From Priestia endophytica DSM 13796 (GTDB lineage Bacteria; Bacillota; Bacilli; Bacillales; Bacillaceae_H): a stretch of 64,000 nucleotides of DNA. The stretch is from positions 1 to 64,000 of the forward strand of contig NZ_FOXX01000008.1 in the NCBI RefSeq assembly GCF_900115845.1, read 5' to 3'. How positions within the stretch are numbered: the stretch's first letter is position 1; every line of letters starts with the position of its first letter. Shown in pieces: positions 53,201 to 62,151 of this stretch. The notes under the pieces were generated by a model, which made no database searches, had not been told where the DNA came from, and was given only the letters and a program-made list of their open reading frames with translations. Made by a program: the position numbers and the translations under genes.

Positions 53201-56200
53201 TCAGGAAGATATCTCACAAGATCTCCCGTCCGATATAATCTCTCTCCTTCTTTGAATGGATGACGAATAAATCGTTCAGCTGTTAACTCTGGGCGATTCA
53301 AGTATCCCTTCGCTAAACCTGCCCCACCAATATAGAGCTCACCCGTTACACCAATTGGAACAGGTAACAAATTTCTATCCAATACATAGACTTGAACGTT
53401 CGGTAACGGACGCCCAATGGTTACCCTCTTACTATCTTTTTTAATATGATAGCATGTTGCATCAACAGTACATTCTGTAGGGCCATATACGTTATAAAAA
53501 TCAATTTTGTCAGCCCCTACTAGTTGTTCCCATAATGAAGGCATGATTGCTTCTCCACCAACCAATACCTTGCTTGGAACATGAACACTATCATTTGTTT
53601 CTAACAACCCACTATCGAGGAGTAATTGAAGTAATGAAGGTGTTATATCGAACATTTCCAATTTGTTCTCCCGAATATATGCTACAAACTGTTGAGGATC
53701 ACTCCGAACTTCGTTCGGAATAATATACAAACTTGAACCATACAACAGCATTTGTAATTGTTGAATAGATACATCAAAGGCAATGGAAGCATTTAAACCA
53801 ACGCGCATGTTAGCAGGTATCTCATGTGAGAAAACTTCTTTCTGTAAACCATACGACAGGTTTATTACAGAATGGTGCTGCACTAAAGCCCCTTTGGGAT
53901 TCCCTGTCGAACCAGAAGTATAGATAACATACGCTAGGTTTTCTCCTGTTACCTCACATACTGGTGACAGTTTGCTTTCTTGCGAAATCATTTCTTGATC
54001 CCTATCCAAACAAACTGCTTTGACTCCTTTAGGTATCCAACCTTCTAATACCTCGTTCGTAACTAATACTTGGATCCCTGTGTCATCCAGAATATATCGT
54101 AGGCGACTTTCTGGATAGGATGGATCTAATGGAACATAGGCTGCCCCAGCCTTCCAGATTCCCATGAGACCAACAATCATCTCAACCGAACGCTGGAAGT
54201 AGAGCCCGACCAATGATTCTGCCCCAATCCCGCATTTCTGAAGATAATGGGCCAATTGGTTTGCTTTTTCATTCAACTCTCGATATGTCAACTGCTGATT
54301 TTCATCCACCACTGCGACCTTATCAGGTGTACGATTCACTTGATCTTCAAATAATTTATGAATTACATTCTCACGTGGATACGCTATGCTAGTATCATTC
54401 CACTCTTCAAGTTGTTGCTGCTCCAATTCCGATAGCATCGGCAACTTCGCTAATGATTTATCAGGATGTTCCACAATTACATTCAACCAGTTTTCAAAAT
54501 GCTCAGCCATGCATCTGATAGTTACACTGTCAAATAAATCAGTCTTATAAACAAAAGAAAGCAATAAACCCTCTTCTACTTCTGCGGCACTTAAACTCAA
54601 ATCAAACTTAGCGATTGAAGCGTAACTCTCCATTTCTTCAATACTCCGTCCATGAAGCTCTGGTAGCTCTTGTCTCGTATTTTGTAAGGTAAACATGGTT
54701 TGGAAAATCGGAGAATGACTTGTACTTCGCTCAGGTTGGATAACTTCTACAATTTTTTCAAACGGAACATCTTGGTACTCATATGCCTTCAATGCTTTTT
54801 TCCGTACTTGAGACAACAACTCTTGAAATGTCGGTGTGCCATTCAAATTAGCCCGATAAACCAACGTATTGACAAAGAAACCAATCAATCCTTCAATCTC
54901 TCTATAATTTCGATTTGCAATCGGGCTTCCAACAAGAATATCCGATTGTCCTGTATATCGAGCAAGGAAGCTTTGATACGATGCTAATAGGGTCATGAAA
55001 AGCGTTACCCCTTCTTGACGACTAAGTGCGTTAAGTTTGTCCAGTAATGAGCATGACAACAACACAGTGTGTGTTAATCCATGATGGGTTTGTATCGCAG
55101 GACGAGGACGATCCATCGGCAACATTAAGACCGGTAACTCACCAGACAGCTCTTCCTTCCAATATGCGAGCTGTTGATTTAGTACTTCCTCTTTCAACCA
55201 TTCCCTTTGCCATTGAGCAAAATCGGCATATTGAACTGGTAATGGTGCGAGCTCTGTTGACTTTCCGCCAACTGCCTCCTCATAAAATGCCATCCATTCT
55301 TGGAGCAAGATTTCCATCGACCATCCATCCGAGATAATATGATGCATGTTACAAAGAAGAATCCATTCTTCTTCTGAGATTTTCACGATTTGTCCACGGA
55401 ACAACGGCCCCTGCTCTAAGTCAAATGGAGCTTCGACTTCAGTTTGAATCCATTGCCTCACTTCTCTTTCTCGCTCTTCTGGAGAAAGCTTAGTTAAATC
55501 CATTTGTGGGAGGGAACGGAAAGTATACGGTTGAATCTGCTGCACAGGATGATCGTTCACTTCATGAAAAACCGTCCGCAATGATTCATGACGCTCTATT
55601 AACTGATTCCATCCCATCTCCAATGCTTCGAGTACCCAATCCCCTGTAAGACGGCATACCATCGGCATATTATAAAGTGCACTATTAGGCGTAAATTGAT
55701 CGATAAACCATAAGCGCTGTTGGGCATAAGAAAGCGGAATGGCTTCCCCTCGTTCCATCGGCATCAATGGTGGAATTTCTCGTTTTTTATCCCCCTTACG
55801 TAACTGATCTAATCGCTTTGCCAGTGCCTCCATCGTTGAATACTCGAACAGCTCACGCACTGGTAGTTTGATTTGAAAGACCTCTTGTAAGCGTGAGACC
55901 ACTTGAGTAGCAAGTAGAGAATGACCACCAAGTTCAAAGAAAGAATCCTGAACACCAATATTTCCCGTCCCTAACACTTGACTCCATACTGAAGCAATAA
56001 GCTCTTCTATCGAATTTCTTGGGTATACATTATTTTCAGTAGATAGTTCACCAGGTTTAGGCAATGCCTTCAAATCAAGTTTTCCATTTGGTGTAAGTGG
56101 TAAAAATGCCATCTCAACAAAGTTTGCTGGAACCATGTAATTTGGTAAATGTGTTTGTAGATGTTCTCGCCATTCATGAACACTTCCTTCCCCAACTACA

Positions 56201-59200
56201 TAAGCTGCTAATCGCTTGTCACCTGGATCATCTTCTCGTACCAATACAACAGCTTCTTTCACAGACGAATGTGCCTGTAAAGTTGCTTCAATTTCTCCCA
56301 ATTCAATCCGGAAACCACGAATTTTCACTTGATCATCTATACGACCATGGAACTGGAGAGCACCATCAGGAAGATAACTTGCTTTGTCTCCGCTGTAATA
56401 GAGGCGTTCCCCTGACTTGAACGGATTTGGAATAAATTTTTCCTTTGTGAGATCCGGACGATTGGCATATCCGCGGGCAAGACTCTTTCCTCCGATATAG
56501 AGATCTCCAATCACACCAATTGGTACTGGCTGAAGATGAGAATCTAACACATAAACTTCTGTATTCGCAATCGGTCGACCGATTGATGGCGTACCTGCTG
56601 TCATTCCTACAGGTACATAACAATCCGTGGTAACGACGGTATTTTCCGATGGACCATACTGATTAATTACCGCAAAGGGAATTTTTTCAGATGGATACTG
56701 TGTTAATTGATCTCCTCCCGTAATGATAAAACGAAGATCAATCTTTTCTGGCCAAGATAATTTCAAGAGTCTTTCCAGAATAGGCGTAGGTGCAAAACTA
56801 GCCGTAATCCGCGAATCAATGAGCCAATCTCGTAGTGCCTCTGGATTAATTCTCAACTCCTCTGTTGACAGGTAGAGTGCTGCACCAGCAGTGAGATACG
56901 GCCAAATCTCCTGGACAGCCGAATCAAAAGCAATCCCCGCAATCTGAGTCGCACGATCCTTTGCTGTAATTTGATAAACTTCTTGATGCCAAGAGACCAT
57001 ATTCATTAATGAGCGATATTCAACCATGACACCCTTTGGCTTTCCAGTAGAACCAGAGGTGTAGACGATATAAGCTAAGTGCCCTGGGTTTATCTGTCGC
57101 TTCGGTGCTATTACACTTTCCTCTGTTATTTCTTCTAACCTCACCGTTTCGACCTGTTCGGAAAGGCTTTTTTGCACTGCCGTCGTCACCACGAGTTGAA
57201 TTCCTGCATCTTCAATCATGTATTGTAACCTTGATTTTGGATACAACGGATCTAAGACGACATAAGCCCCACCAGCTTTTAAGATGCCCAGTAAACTTAC
57301 CATGAGCTCAGCCGACCTCGGAAGGTAAACGCCCACAACTGATTCGGGAGTAACTCCTTTTTTCTGTAAAGCATTTGCCAACTGATTTGCTTGTGCATCC
57401 AGTTCACTGTAAGTCCACTCTCTCGTTTGATCAACTACTGCAATCGCATCAGGACGCCTTGCTACTTGTTCCTCGAATCTGTCGCAAATAAGACCCTGAT
57501 GTGACATTTCCATTGCAGTGTCATTCCATGTTTCTAATAACAAAGCACGCTCAGATTCAGATAGTATACTCAGACTATTCAACGGTCTTTTTGGGTGATG
57601 AGAAACTTCGTGTAACCATTTCTCAAAATGTCCTGCCATCCGTTCAATGGTTGTAACATTGAATAAATCCTTATTGTATTCAAAAGTAAAAATTAATCCT
57701 TCTTCCGTCTCAGCTACCATTACACTTAAATCAAACTTTGCGATTGGACTATGGCTTTCTATCATTTCGATACTTCTACCAGACAACACTGGGAACTCTT
57801 GTTTCATATTTTGCAAGATGAACATGGTCTGAAAAATTGGAGAATGACTCGTACTCCGCTCTGGTTGTACAACTTCTACAATTTTTTCAAAAGGAATATC
57901 TTGATATTCATACGCCTTCAATGCCTTTTGACGAATCTGAGACAAGATATCCTGGAATGTCGGTTCTCCACTCAGATTAGCCCGATAGACCAATGTGTTG
58001 ACGAAGAAACCAATTAACCCTTCTATCTCTCTGTAATTTCGATTTGCAATCGGACTTCCAACGAGAATATCTTCCTGTCCTGTATAGCGAGATAGAAAAC
58101 TTTGATAAGCAGCCAACAGGGTCATGAAGAGTGTCGACCCTTCTTGACGACTAAATTCGTTCAGTTTGTCGCGCAGCGTACTTGGCAGCAATACCGTGTA
58201 TGTCGACCCACGATGGGTTTGTATTGCGGGACGAGGACGATCCCTAGGCAGTTGGAGCACAGGAAGCTCCCCAGACAATTCTTCCTTCCAATATTGGAGT
58301 TGTTGCTCAAGCACTTCTTCCTTCAACCATCCCTTTTGCCACTGAGCAAAGTCGGCATATTGAACCGGTAATGGTTCAAGTTCTGCTACCTTCTCATCCG
58401 TGGCTTTCTCATAGAAGGCCATCCACTCTTCAAGTAGAACTCCTATTGACCATCCATCCGAAATGATATGATGCAGAGTACAAAGGAGAATCCATTCTTC
58501 CTCTCCCACTTGCAAAATAATTGCCCGGATCAGTGGGCCCTCCCCTAAATCAAATGGCACTTCTGTTTCTTGCTGAATCAAACGTTTAACTTCTGTTTCT
58601 CGGTCTTCTGGAGAAAGCATAGTTAAATCCATTTGTGGAAGGGAGTGGAAAGCATACGGTTGAATCTGCTGCACAGGATGACCGTTCGCTTCATGAAAAA
58701 CCGTCCGCAATGATTCATGACGCTCTATCAGCTGATTCCATCCCGTTTCCATTGCTTCAGGTACCCAATTCCCTGTAAGGCGGCATACCATCGGCATATT
58801 GTAAAGTGCACTATTAGGCGTAAATTGATCGATAAACCATAAGCGCTGTTGGGCATAAGAAAGCGGAATGGCTTCCCCTCGTTCCATCGGAAGCAGTGGT
58901 GGAATCTCTCTTTTTTTGTCTCCCTTACACAACTGATCTAATCGCTTTGCCAGTGTCTCCACCGTTGCATATTCAAACAGTTCACGTACCGGTAATTCGA
59001 TTTGGAAAATTTCTTGCAAGCGTGAAACTACTTGAGTAGCAAGTAATGAATGACCACCAAGCCCGAAAAAAGAATCCTGAACACCGATATTTCCTATACC
59101 TAGCACTTGACTCCATACGGAAACGATGAGCTCTTCCACTGGTGTTCGTGGTGAAGTAATATTTTCACTTATGAACTGTACTTCCATTTCCAGTAAGGCT

Positions 59201-62151
59201 TTCCGATCAACCTTACCATTTGGAGTGAGTGGCATCGCTTCAATTTTGAAAAAGTATGCCGGAACCATATAATGTGGCAGTTGCTTCTTGAGATACTCAC
59301 GCCACTCTCCATCGTCCCCTTCACCCACTACATAAGCTACTAACTGCTTGTCTCCTGGACGATCTTCCTTCACCAACACGATAGCCTCTTTTACAGATGA
59401 GTGATCATGTAAGGCCGCTTCAATTTCTCCCAACTCAATTCGGAAGCCTCTGATTTTCACTTGGTTATCTATTCTTCCGATATACTCCAAGTTACGATTA
59501 TTCAGATACCTCACCAGGTCACCCGTCCGATAGAGTCGTTCCCCTTCCTTAAATGGATGCGGAATAAAACGTTCGGCAGTTAACTCTGATCGATTGAAGT
59601 AGCCACGTGCCAAGCCTACTCCACCAAGGTAAAGTTCCCCCGCCACACCAATCGGTACCACCTGTTGATTTTGATCCAACACATACAATTTTGTGTTATC
59701 AATCGGACGACCAATTGGAATAAGCATTGGTTCTTTCTCTAAATCACATTCATAATAAGTGACATCCACAGTCGCTTCGGTAGGACCGTACAAGTTGCTT
59801 AACTTCGTTTGCTGAACATCGTAAAATACCCCCTTAAACCGGCGAACCTGTTCAATGTTTAACTCTTCTCCACTAGTAAAAACCTGACTTAAAGACGATA
59901 CATTCTTTTTCGATTTAGATTGATCCATATAATCCAAGAAAGTAGATAACATCGACGGAACAAAGTGCATCGTGGTCACACGATATCGTTCGATATACTT
60001 CTCAATCATCGCAGGATCTTTCTCACCCCCGGGTGGAAGTAAACAAACACGCGCTCCTACAAATGACCACCAAAATAATTCCCAGACAGAAACATCAAAC
60101 GAAAACGGCGTTTTTTGTAGGATTGCATCCTCCTCAGATAATGGATATTTTTTTTGCATCCACTGTAGTCGGTTGATGACCGAGTGGTGTTCAATCATAA
60201 CTCCCTTTGGATTCCCTGTCGAACCCGAAGTATATATGATATACGCTAAGTTATTTGCTGTTACTCCACTCACTGGAGCCAAATTACTCTCTTTAGAAAT
60301 CGTTGCTTGATCCCGGTCTAAACAAATTGCTTGGATATCTTCAGGTAACCAGTCCTGGAGTGCTTCTTTTGTTAAAATTACTTGAATTTGCGAGTTCTCT
60401 AAAATGTATCTCAGACGGTTTTCAGGATAACTTGGGTCCAGCGGGACATAAGCTCCACCCGCTTTAAGAATCCCATAGAGACCAATAATCATATCAGGTG
60501 AACGTTCAACACATATACCGACCAATGACTCAGGTCCTATACCTCGCTTTTGTAAATAATGCGCCAATTGGTTCGCTTTTTCATTGAGTTCTTGATACGT
60601 TAACTGTCCACCTTCATAAACTACCGCCACTGCTTGAGGTGTACGTGCAACTTGCTGTTCAAACAGTTCATGAATCATGCTCTCATGTCCATAAGCTACG
60701 TCAGTGTCATTCCATTCTTCTAAGAGCCGTTTCTGCTCTGTGTCCGATAACATTGACAGCTTTGTAAATGATTCATCTGGATGATACGTAATTTCATTTA
60801 ACCAGTTCTCAAAATGCCCTGCCATACGTGCAATGGTACTACTATCAAATAAATCTGTATTGTATTCAAAAGAGACAAATAGACCTTCTTCCACTTCGTA
60901 AGCAGTTAAACTCAAATCAAATTTCGCAATAGAAATATTACTTTCTATCATTTCTAAGCTTCTACCAGACAGCTCTAGTCGTTCTGGTTTTATATTCTGT
61001 AGTGTAAACATGGTCTGGAAGATAGGAGAATGACTCATACTTCGTTCAGGTTGAACAGCTTCTACCACTTTTTCAAACGGTATATCTTGATATTCATACG
61101 CTTTTAACGCCTTTTTCTTAGTTTGAAACAAAATCTCCCGAAAAGTAGGAGTTCCACTCAAATCGGCTCGATAAACCAACGTATTAACAAAGAAACCGAT
61201 TAATCCTTCTACTCCCTTATGATTCCGATTCGCAATCGGACTTCCGACGAGAATATCTTTTTGCCCCGTATAACGAGCAAGAAAGCTCTGATATGCAGCC
61301 ATTAATGTCATAAATAAGGTAGCCCCTTCTTGGCGACTTATATCCTTCAATTGACTGAGTAATTTATGAGGAAAAACCACGTGATACGTGTCCCCAGCGT
61401 ACGTTTGCGTAACCGGTCGAGGGCGGTCCACTGGCAGTTGTAATATGGGAAGCTCCCCAGATAATTCTTCCTGCCAATACGTGAGTTGACGATTTAGCAC
61501 ATCACCCAGCAACCACTCCTTTTGCCACTTCGCAAAGTCTGCATATTGAATTGATAGTGAACTTAATCTAGCAGGGTTTCCACTCGTTTCTTCCTCATAG
61601 AAAGCAAGTAATTCATTCATTAATATACCGATGGACCACGCATCAGAAATAATATGATGCATGGTACACAGCAATAACCATTCATCCTTTCCTAATTGAA
61701 CAAGTTGATTACGAATTAAAGGGCCATTCATTAAATCAAATGGTTCTTGTGCTTCTCTCGCCATTAAACTATCTATCTCTTTTTCTTTTACTTCTAGAGG
61801 AAGATGAGAGTAATCCCTCACAGGTAATGTTCTAGGAAGGAATTCGACAATATGTTGGACAGGTTGCTCTCCTACTTCCTTAAAAACGGTACGTAACGAT
61901 TCATGGCGTTCAATCAGTCGATTGAATCCCTTTTCCAAAGCTTCAGGTACCCAAGTTCCCTTCAGACGCCATACTGTCGGAATATTATATAATGAACTGC
62001 TTGGGTTAAATCTATCCATAAACCACAAACGTTGTTGTGCATAGGACAACGGAAGTGCTTCTTTATTTCCCTTTTTTTGCATCTGCTCCTGAAGCCAAGC
62101 TCTCTTCTCAGGAGAAAGTGAACTCAGCTTTGCAAGTAAATCATTTCTCAT
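47266..62151 (-). CDS. Four-module nonribosomal peptide synthetase with thioesterase
   Basis: 4961 residues, domain order by approximate residue: docking start 1-30; C1 (PLSYAQQRLWF, 34); A1 (YTSGSTGNPKG, 640); T1 (GGHSL, 1032); C2 1100; A2 1700; T2 2075; C3 2140; A3 2745; T3 (GGDSI, 3130); E (HHLAVDGVSW, 3320); C4 (LYPLSPLQEG, 3665); A4 4263; T4 4648; TE (GGWSLGG, 4780). Hand-read ten-residue codes: A1 DVWHFSLVDK (Ser), A2 DSQFIGQVVK (unfamiliar), A3 DVQDLGVVDK (Gln-like, epimerised), A4 DSKDLGVVDK (Glu-like). C4 follows E and is of the D-residue-accepting kind. The C1 motif is HHIISDA, with Ala for the usual Gly. The gene overlaps its upstream partner by 11 bases. Product class is inferred. 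Confidence 0.93.
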   Translation of the reverse strand: MRNDLLAKLSSLSPEKRAWLQEQMQKKGNKEALPLSYAQQRLWFMDRFNPSSSLYNIPTVWRLKGTWVPEALEKGFNRLIERHESLRTVFKEVGEQPVQHIVEFLPRTLPVRDYSHLPLEVKEKEIDSLMAREAQEPFDLMNGPLIRNQLVQLGKDEWLLLCTMHHIISDAWSIGILMNELLAFYEEETSGNPARLSSLSIQYADFAKWQKEWLLGDVLNRQLTYWQEELSGELPILQLPVDRPRPVTQTYAGDTYHVVFPHKLLSQLKDISRQEGATLFMTLMAAYQSFLARYTGQKDILVGSPIANRNHKGVEGLIGFFVNTLVYRADLSGTPTFREILFQTKKKALKAYEYQDIPFEKVVEAVQPERSMSHSPIFQTMFTLQNIKPERLELSGRSLEMIESNISIAKFDLSLTAYEVEEGLFVSFEYNTDLFDSSTIARMAGHFENWLNEITYHPDESFTKLSMLSDTEQKRLLEEWNDTDVAYGHESMIHELFEQQVARTPQAVAVVYEGGQLTYQELNEKANQLAHYLQKRGIGPESLVGICVERSPDMIIGLYGILKAGGAYVPLDPSYPENRLRYILENSQIQVILTKEALQDWLPEDIQAICLDRDQATISKESNLAPVSGVTANNLAYIIYTSGSTGNPKGVMIEHHSVINRLQWMQKKYPLSEEDAILQKTPFSFDVSVWELFWWSFVGARVCLLPPGGEKDPAMIEKYIERYRVTTMHFVPSMLSTFLDYMDQSKSKKNVSSLSQVFTSGEELNIEQVRRFKGVFYDVQQTKLSNLYGPTEATVDVTYYECDLEKEPMLIPIGRPIDNTKLYVLDQNQQVVPIGVAGELYLGGVGLARGYFNRSELTAERFIPHPFKEGERLYRTGDLVRYLNNRNLEYIGRIDNQVKIRGFRIELGEIEAALHDHSSVKEAIVLVKEDRPGDKQLVAYVVGEGDDGEWREYLKKQLPHYMVPAYFFKIEAMPLTPNGKVDRKALLEMEVQFISENITSPRTPVEELIVSVWSQVLGIGNIGVQDSFFGLGGHSLLATQVVSRLQEIFQIELPVRELFEYATVETLAKRLDQLCKGDKKREIPPLLPMERGEAIPLSYAQQRLWFIDQFTPNSALYNMPMVCRLTGNWVPEAMETGWNQLIERHESLRTVFHEANGHPVQQIQPYAFHSLPQMDLTMLSPEDRETEVKRLIQQETEVPFDLGEGPLIRAIILQVGEEEWILLCTLHHIISDGWSIGVLLEEWMAFYEKATDEKVAELEPLPVQYADFAQWQKGWLKEEVLEQQLQYWKEELSGELPVLQLPRDRPRPAIQTHRGSTYTVLLPSTLRDKLNEFSRQEGSTLFMTLLAAYQSFLSRYTGQEDILVGSPIANRNYREIEGLIGFFVNTLVYRANLSGEPTFQDILSQIRQKALKAYEYQDIPFEKIVEVVQPERSTSHSPIFQTMFILQNMKQEFPVLSGRSIEMIESHSPIAKFDLSVMVAETEEGLIFTFEYNKDLFNVTTIERMAGHFEKWLHEVSHHPKRPLNSLSILSESERALLLETWNDTAMEMSHQGLICDRFEEQVARRPDAIAVVDQTREWTYSELDAQANQLANALQKKGVTPESVVGVYLPRSAELMVSLLGILKAGGAYVVLDPLYPKSRLQYMIEDAGIQLVVTTAVQKSLSEQVETVRLEEITEESVIAPKRQINPGHLAYIVYTSGSTGKPKGVMVEYRSLMNMVSWHQEVYQITAKDRATQIAGIAFDSAVQEIWPYLTAGAALYLSTEELRINPEALRDWLIDSRITASFAPTPILERLLKLSWPEKIDLRFIITGGDQLTQYPSEKIPFAVINQYGPSENTVVTTDCYVPVGMTAGTPSIGRPIANTEVYVLDSHLQPVPIGVIGDLYIGGKSLARGYANRPDLTKEKFIPNPFKSGERLYYSGDKASYLPDGALQFHGRIDDQVKIRGFRIELGEIEATLQAHSSVKEAVVLVREDDPGDKRLAAYVVGEGSVHEWREHLQTHLPNYMVPANFVEMAFLPLTPNGKLDLKALPKPGELSTENNVYPRNSIEELIASVWSQVLGTGNIGVQDSFFELGGHSLLATQVVSRLQEVFQIKLPVRELFEYSTMEALAKRLDQLRKGDKKREIPPLMPMERGEAIPLSYAQQRLWFIDQFTPNSALYNMPMVCRLTGDWVLEALEMGWNQLIERHESLRTVFHEVNDHPVQQIQPYTFRSLPQMDLTKLSPEEREREVRQWIQTEVEAPFDLEQGPLFRGQIVKISEEEWILLCNMHHIISDGWSMEILLQEWMAFYEEAVGGKSTELAPLPVQYADFAQWQREWLKEEVLNQQLAYWKEELSGELPVLMLPMDRPRPAIQTHHGLTHTVLLSCSLLDKLNALSRQEGVTLFMTLLASYQSFLARYTGQSDILVGSPIANRNYREIEGLIGFFVNTLVYRANLNGTPTFQELLSQVRKKALKAYEYQDVPFEKIVEVIQPERSTSHSPIFQTMFTLQNTRQELPELHGRSIEEMESYASIAKFDLSLSAAEVEEGLLLSFVYKTDLFDSVTIRCMAEHFENWLNVIVEHPDKSLAKLPMLSELEQQQLEEWNDTSIAYPRENVIHKLFEDQVNRTPDKVAVVDENQQLTYRELNEKANQLAHYLQKCGIGAESLVGLYFQRSVEMIVGLMGIWKAGAAYVPLDPSYPESRLRYILDDTGIQVLVTNEVLEGWIPKGVKAVCLDRDQEMISQESKLSPVCEVTGENLAYVIYTSGSTGNPKGALVQHHSVINLSYGLQKEVFSHEIPANMRVGLNASIAFDVSIQQLQMLLYGSSLYIIPNEVRSDPQQFVAYIRENKLEMFDITPSLLQLLLDSGLLETNDSVHVPSKVLVGGEAIMPSLWEQLVGADKIDFYNVYGPTECTVDATCYHIKKDSKRVTIGRPLPNVQVYVLDRNLLPVPIGVTGELYIGGAGLAKGYLNRPELTAERFIRHPFKEGERLYRTGDLVRYLPDGNLDYLGRMDNQVKIRGFRIELGEIEATLQEDFLVKEAVVMVRENQQGDKRLVAYVVGEGNKEEWREYLKTKMPNHMVPSYFVEMEELPLTINGKIDRKSLPIPDYQGTQEGYVAPRNEREQILSVIWERVLGSKRIGIHDNFFEIGGDSILSIQIVSRVKQAGLQLTPKQIFEHQTIAELAQVVKEEQGVQAEQGIVTGDMILTPIQQSFFAQNHSNPHHWNQSMFFRTKERLDIVSLEKSVRNLLLHHDALRLRYECLPDGAWKQWNEGIEEQSTLTVISLEEVPEADWYQVVQKEINIAQESLNLHAGPLMRMVYFDEGEKKTGRLFWSIHHLAVDGVSWRILLEDLQTAYTQAIQGQKIQLPMKSTSFKAWSEKLHHYAESTISQEVLDYWEQQSKQEVVMPPVDVTVNDSINEVTEEITVVLDEKETRTLLQEVLSTHRAQINEVLLAALVQATEVWTEQPILTVDLEGHGREEIIEDVDLSRTVGWFTSIYPVHLNITGADTPIAALKAVKEQVRKIPNKGVDYGILRYLNATMCEQLGSQHTPFISFNYLGQFDQMFSDDAIFVPENGFKRLDHASGSKRSHLIDVIGIVTDGKLQFTWVYNVGQFAKSTIQSIAENLLHQLSRLIQSSDGESAVTVSDFAMANLNQVGLTKVLSKMNRGKNYPITDLYPLSPLQEGMIFHTLHDQEDEHVAPYIVQLSFMIRGELDIPTFEQAWKLVIQQHEIFRSAFVWDEIEEPLQVVYDNIPFKVNEEDWRTLTAEEKEAKRKVFLALDRKQAFLFDKAPLMRVTVIQEGEEEYRVVWTHHHILLDGWSLPLVFTELLTVYQKRMNGETVNLPKSLPYKKYIQWLREQNQEQAEQFWREKLKGFTAPTLLGLESKEQEKGYTEKVTHLSEEQTQALQSWAKRNKLTLSTIIQGAWAYLMSRYSGENDIVYGVTSSGRPTEIADVENIVGPFITTSPTRIQLIDDIKVMDWLQKIQEEEIERRQYEYASLTEIQGWSEVPRGTPLFHSLYVFENYPVKEESSENLEIGEMEGVEQTHYPLGLTVVPESQLLLKLKYDRSKFNGLTIERMLGHLSQVLKQMIENVDQTLSELVYVTEIEQKQLLEEWNNNRGPYPRESVIHKLFEDQVDRTPDAVAVVDQNQQLTYRDLNEKANQLAHYLQKCGIGAESLVGLCFQRSVEMIVGLIGIWKAGAAYVPLDPSYPESHLRYILDDTGIQILVTNEVSQGWIPEEVTAVCLDRDQEMISQESKLSPVCEVTGENLAYVIYTSGSTGNPKGVLIQHHSVLNLSYGLQKEVFSHRIPVNMRVGLNASVAFDSSIKQLQMLLYGSSLYIIPNEVRSDPQQFVAYIRENKLEMFDITPSLLQLLLDSGLLETNDSVHVPSKVLVGGEAIMPSLWKQLVEADKIDFYNVYGPTECTVDATCYHIKKDSTRVTIGRPLPNVQTYVLDRNWLPVPVGVMGELYIGGAGLAKGYLNRPELTAERFIRHPFNEEERLYRTGDLVRYLTDGYLEYLGRIDNQVKIRGFRIELEEVEANLESHPLVKEAVVLVTEDIPGEKRLVAYVVGEGSVYEWREHLKTQVPNYMVPTHFIEVDAIPLTTNGKVDRKALNSLTIQRENNFSTPITPRDEIEYKLIKIWKNLLQIEDVYVNDDFFNLGGHSLLVIKLISKIRETFGKEIKVSTLIKNPTVERIACLIRDKHDMTKSVLTLVPLQESEKRPFFCVHPFMGNVFCYIQLARLLKNHCSFYGLQNPLVEKRQMDGLTLSEVVQLYIEEIKRVQPEGPYRLGGWSLGGAIAYKIATVLRNQGNEVELLVLMDTKMPSEQDYRTEEDVISYITEHFIHFDQVEQGEELVHQQDILVDRLIVEGVLPLDADLTSLKQIANAHRKCLNLMAKDVLTPYSGEVIYFSAEDGIELFTDWQPLLRGKVNKYLIPGSHEEIVFSPAVEKISKYLVNKLEEIKRVAFLLARK

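Noticed and set aside
47266-62151. Numerous long frames on the opposite strand of the NRPS gene
   Set aside because: They follow the repeated module structure and codon bias of the NRPS itself, with no ribosome sites. They are shadows.
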